Below, piece by piece: positions 62,924 to 64,000 of a stretch of DNA of 64,000 bases (its first letter is position 1; each line of letters starts with the position of its first letter). The position numbers were made by a program, and so were the translations under genes. This DNA is from Polyangium sp. 6x1 (GTDB lineage: Bacteria; Myxococcota_A; Polyangia; Polyangiales; Polyangiaceae): the NCBI RefSeq assembly GCF_029946515.1, contig NZ_JARZHH010000019.1:1-64000 (forward strand). Reading direction: 5' to 3'. The notes below the pieces were generated by a model. That model was not told where the DNA came from, did not search any database, and saw nothing but the letters and a program-made list of their open reading frames with translations.

Positions 62924-64000
62924 ATGGGCCACGCCATGCACGACGATCACGCCGTACAGACCTCCCGCTTCGAGGGCGCCGTGGAGGATGCTCTCGCGGG
63001 GGTCCGGGGCCTCTTCCGCCTCATCGTGGAGAAGACGAGTGAGCTCGTCGTCGTGCACCGCGGCGGCAAGATCCTCTACGCGAACCCCACGCTCATCGCG
63101 TGCCTCGGCTACGAGAACGCCGAGTCGCTCTACGGCCGCCCCCTCGGCGAGATCCTCCACGCCGAGGACGTCACGCGCGAGAACCGCCGCGTGCGCGTCA
63201 TGCTCGCGACGAACGAGGCCGCGCCGCTCTACACCTACCGCCTCGTGCGCCGCGACGGCTGCATCCTCACCGTCGAGGTCGCGTCCGCGCCCGCGCACTT
63301 CGAGGGCGGCACCGCCGTCATCAGCCTCTGCCGCGACATCACCACGCGCATCGAGACCGAGGCGCGCGTCTACCAGGCGAACCTCATGAACTCCATGGGC
63401 ACGCTCGCCGCCGGCGTCGCCCACGAGATCAACAACCCCCTCGCCTACGTCACGCTCAACATCGCGCTCGTCACGAAGAAGCTCGAAGACCTCGCGAGCG
63501 CCTCCGGCGCGCGGGGCGACGTCGAGACGCAGTCGCTCGCGCGCGAGCTGCTCGGCTTCTGCGGCGAGGCCCTCGACGGCACCGAGCGTGTCGCCCAGAT
63601 CGTGCGCGACTTCCGCGTCTTCTCCAGCGCCAACCAGGAAGAGCGCCGCCCCATCGACGTGCGCCGCGTGCTCGACGCCTCCATCAAGGTCGCCGACAAC
63701 GAGATCCGCCACCGCGCCCACCTCGTCCGCAACTACGGCGACGTCCCGCTCGTCCACGCGAACGAGGCCCGCCTCGGGCAGGTCTTCTTGAACCTGCTCG
63801 TCAACGCGCTCCAGGCCCTCCCGCAAGGCTCGGCGCAGACGAACGAGATCCGCGTCGTCACGGCCACGCACAAGGTCTCGGGCAGCGCGCTCATCGAGAT
63901 CCGCGACAACGGTCCCGGCATCCCGCCCGAGATCATGAACCGCGTCTTCGAGCCCTTCTTCACGACCAAGCCCGTCGGCGTCGGCAGCGGCCTCGGCCTC
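62924..64000 (+). CDS. PAS-domain histidine kinase (3' end outside window)
   Basis: Partial gene, 359 codons to the window edge with no stop. Residues ~30-145 are a PAS domain (LVVVHRGGKILYANPTLIACLGYENAESLYGRPL). The HisKA box has phospho-acceptor H167 (LAAGVAHEINNPLAYV). The HATPase domain has an N box (VFLNLLVNALQAL), a G1 box (DNGPGIP) and an F/G2 region (FEPFFTTKPVGVGSGLGL) that is cut by the window end. The ATG at 62924 follows GGAGC; a second ATG four codons later is possible. No membrane segment in the visible part, so it is probably soluble. A response regulator may follow or be fused beyond the window. Confidence 0.9.
   Translation, partial: MGHAMHDDHAVQTSRFEGAVEDALAGVRGLFRLIVEKTSELVVVHRGGKILYANPTLIACLGYENAESLYGRPLGEILHAEDVTRENRRVRVMLATNEAAPLYTYRLVRRDGCILTVEVASAPAHFEGGTAVISLCRDITTRIETEARVYQANLMNSMGTLAAGVAHEINNPLAYVTLNIALVTKKLEDLASASGARGDVETQSLARELLGFCGEALDGTERVAQIVRDFRVFSSANQEERRPIDVRRVLDASIKVADNEIRHRAHLVRNYGDVPLVHANEARLGQVFLNLLVNALQALPQGSAQTNEIRVVTATHKVSGSALIEIRDNGPGIPPEIMNRVFEPFFTTKPVGVGSGLGL

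Overview
The window is very GC-rich chromosomal DNA with near-saturated G/C third positions, one tRNA and no phage or transposon genes. The gene content suggests a myxobacterium, probably of the Polyangium/Sorangium side: Gly-rich secreted proteins, many lipoproteins with proline-rich linkers, VWA and roadblock/LC7 proteins, PATAN response regulators, a Lys/Ala-rich histone-like tail and a giant TPR protein. The assignment is inferred from gene style, not from a marker gene.

Layout. 1-7.2 kb: the C-terminal part of a GH19 chitinase, tRNA-Pro(TGG), then a leftward series of an S9 dipeptidyl-peptidase-like lipoprotein, a CBS/CorC membrane protein, a plant-type glutamate-cysteine ligase and a homocysteine methyltransferase-like protein that lacks the zinc cysteines. 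7.4-16.2 kb: a leftward five-gene MoxR/DUF58/VWA ('Bat-like') operon headed by a coiled-coil membrane protein with a Gln/Gly tail. 16.5-19.8 kb: a receiver domain fused to a histone-H1-like tail, an HpnA-like epimerase and two overlapping unknown genes. 20.0-22.3 kb: a textbook CIRCE-controlled groESL operon. 22.3-25.1 kb: BrkB-type and DoxX-type membrane proteins and a VWA lipoprotein.

25.3-29.2 kb holds two adjacent paralogous GHKL ATPases; the second carries an HExxH zincin-like motif near its C terminus. 29.8-35.7 kb is a co-directional six-gene signalling cluster: V4R domain, roadblock/LC7, OmpA-like, coiled coil with a C-terminal roadblock-like domain, histidine kinase, and a receiver-PATAN-TPR regulator. 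It ends in a strong terminator. Facing it is a haem-oxygenase-like diiron protein fused to a cupin (the architecture of SznF), preceded by an unusual upstream region containing four 10-bp palindromes 21-23 bp apart.

38.2-43.8 kb: an ABC-F ATPase overlapping a thioredoxin-like lipoprotein, then a 2-oxoacid dehydrogenase E2 overlapping glyA. 43.8-46.4 kb: two divergent paralogous lipoproteins with a conserved cysteine/WPWP domain, and an HU protein. 46.8-57.8 kb is one 3,677-residue TPR gene. 58.0-62.8 kb: a Tat-exported esterase, YqgE/AlgH, and a tightly packed RibD_C-like reductase / MDR dehydrogenase / degenerate PTPS-like / glycosyltransferase set that looks like an undescribed small-molecule (possibly pterin-like) pathway. 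The window ends inside a PAS histidine kinase.

The candidates for undescribed biology, in order, are the V4R-roadblock cluster, the GHKL-zincin pair, the diiron-cupin gene with its palindrome array, and the PTPS-like/glycosyltransferase set. All functional proposals come from motifs read by eye; no database search was run.
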